The position numbers and the translations under genes were made by a program. Positions 17,085 through 17,900 of a DNA stretch of 17,900 nt are shown here, piece by piece. The notes beneath the pieces were generated by a model, which saw nothing but the letters and a program-made list of their open reading frames with translations, was not told the origin of the DNA and made no database searches. Position 1 is the first letter of the stretch, and each line of letters starts with the position of its first letter. This stretch comes from Stramonita haemastoma (Eukaryota > Mollusca > Gastropoda > Neogastropoda > Muricidae). Location of the stretch: contig CM060325.1 in NCBI GenBank assembly GCA_030674155.1, positions 56,487,629-56,505,528 on the forward strand, written 5' to 3'.

Positions 17085-17500
17085 AGATTTATTTATTTAT
17101 TTATAAATTTAGTTATTTATAAATTTATTTATTTATTTATTCATTCTTTTCTATCAAGAATAATGGAATAAGCACTCATGTGCTTTTTTTTTTTACATTC
17201 AGTCCCTTTGTGTATGTAGTTTTGTAAATTTTGTCATCTATTCCCACCGGCACACAATGGCCTACTCTTACGAAAAGCGGAACAGGACTTAATGTGTGTG
17301 TAAGATGTTCTGCGAGCGTTTGCACACAGGGCCTTGGTTCATAGTCTCATCGGAAGGACTTTTTGGGAAGAGTGGAGTCAGCACTGATGTTAACTCCAGG
17401 AGAAAAATTTCCTCGACCGGACTCGAACCTGGGTCGTCAATTTGCCAGCGCAATGTTCTGACCACTAGGCTATCCGTGTTCTGACCACTAGGCTATCCCG
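17085..17500 (-). mobile_element. SINE family A in intron 3, with duplicated A-box region
   Basis: The (TTTA)n tail begins about 12 bases after the exon donor. The minus-strand element then runs to its head near 17500. The head contains a tandem 23-bp duplication (tgttctgaccactaggctat at 17454 and 17477), which doubles the A-box region of the Pol III promoter in minus reading. The core and B box (aggttcgagtccgg in minus reading) are intact. Confidence 0.88.
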
Positions 17501-17510
17501 TTGACTGTTT

Positions 17511-17891
17511 TTATTCATTTTGGGCAGTGTACAAGACCAACTCATGAGATGACAGCTGTGTCACTAGCCAACTTAACAAGATGACCTGGATTTTTTCCTG
17601 TTTCTCAGCTAGGGCTGTGAGGTTCACCTGTTGTGAGATTTTTGCGTATGTTACTGTTTTGCCAACCTTAAAGGTAGCTGCATTCTGACAACAGGGATCA
17701 CTTAGAATAACAAGTGTGGTTGGAATCCTTTGTGGAAATCCTTTTTTTTTTTTTAAAGAATTCAGAGCCTTTTTTATTTTTTTTGAGAGGCGGAGGGGGG
17801 GGGGGGGGTTGCATGATAGCATAAAATTTATTTTGTAGCTGTTGTTCAGATTGTAAATAGTGTATTGCCACCCTTTAGGAATTTCTGTCAT
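17511..17891 (-). other. Intron 3 sequence with an open minus-strand frame of unknown meaning
   Basis: A 126-codon minus-strand frame is open, partly because of poly-A and poly-C runs (17741-17753, 17795-17808). Its C-terminal 70 codons have mixed, protein-like composition (V-G-K-T-V-T-Y-A-K-I-S, L-S-W-L-V-T-Q-L-S-S-H-E). I recognise no family. It may be chance or a retroelement scrap. Confidence 0.2.
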
Positions 17892-17900
17892 ATCAAATCA

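Overview
This is a eukaryotic window, almost certainly from an invertebrate animal. A mollusc, perhaps a gastropod, is my guess. The evidence is GT-AG introns, very dense tRNA-derived SINEs, several dead LINEs, many long microsatellites and one 100-N assembly gap (10301-10400). There are no operons, bacterial genes, CRISPR arrays or functional tRNA genes.

The one host gene I can identify is on the + strand in the right half. It is a BPHL-like (valacyclovir hydrolase / biphenyl hydrolase-like) alpha/beta hydrolase. Two internal exons are clear: 14950-15053 and 16906-17072. A very short first coding exon of 14 nt (M-A-N-N/S plus two bases) is proposed at 8538-8551 and again at 9437-9450. It lies inside two diverged tandem copies of a ~0.9-1.06 kb segment (8076-8947 and 8963-10022). 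Each copy carries the initiator ATG inside an AAGATGGCG (YY1-type) element, followed at once by a GTGAGT donor whose phase fits exon 14950. The three exons total 285 nt, exactly 95 codons, and the gene runs off the right edge before its catalytic serine. Intron 1 (about 5.5 or 6.4 kb) holds a dead, 5'-truncated I-group-like LINE on the - strand (EN end, RT with YADD, RNase H), the gap, SINEs and microsatellites.

The left half (1-8000) has no intact host gene that I can support. It is a nest of retroelements. The largest piece is a + strand LINE remnant (about 4590-7000: endonuclease end plus the EN-RT linker) punctured by five SINEs. Other contents are an LINE 3' end with an (ATC)n tail (2550-3210), a LINE C-terminal scrap inserted into a SINE (1064-1224), two SINEs whose heads look like a tRNA 5' half fused to a 5S rRNA 3' half (1424-1723, 6585-6870), and a - strand ORF carrying seven near-identical 54-bp repeats (3689-4062). 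A SINE with target-site duplications has cut that ORF.

SINE families are named here for this window only. A: tRNA head, shared core, (AAAT)n tail. B: a different tRNA head, the same short core, and a tail module ending in (AAATAC)n. C: tRNA/5S head with (TTTACC)n tail. D: tRNA head with (TTTAAC)n tail. E: Ser/Leu-like tRNA head with (AT)n tail. Copies of A core joined to the B tail are called composites. All identifications come from reading the sequence and from remembered family motifs; no database search was run.
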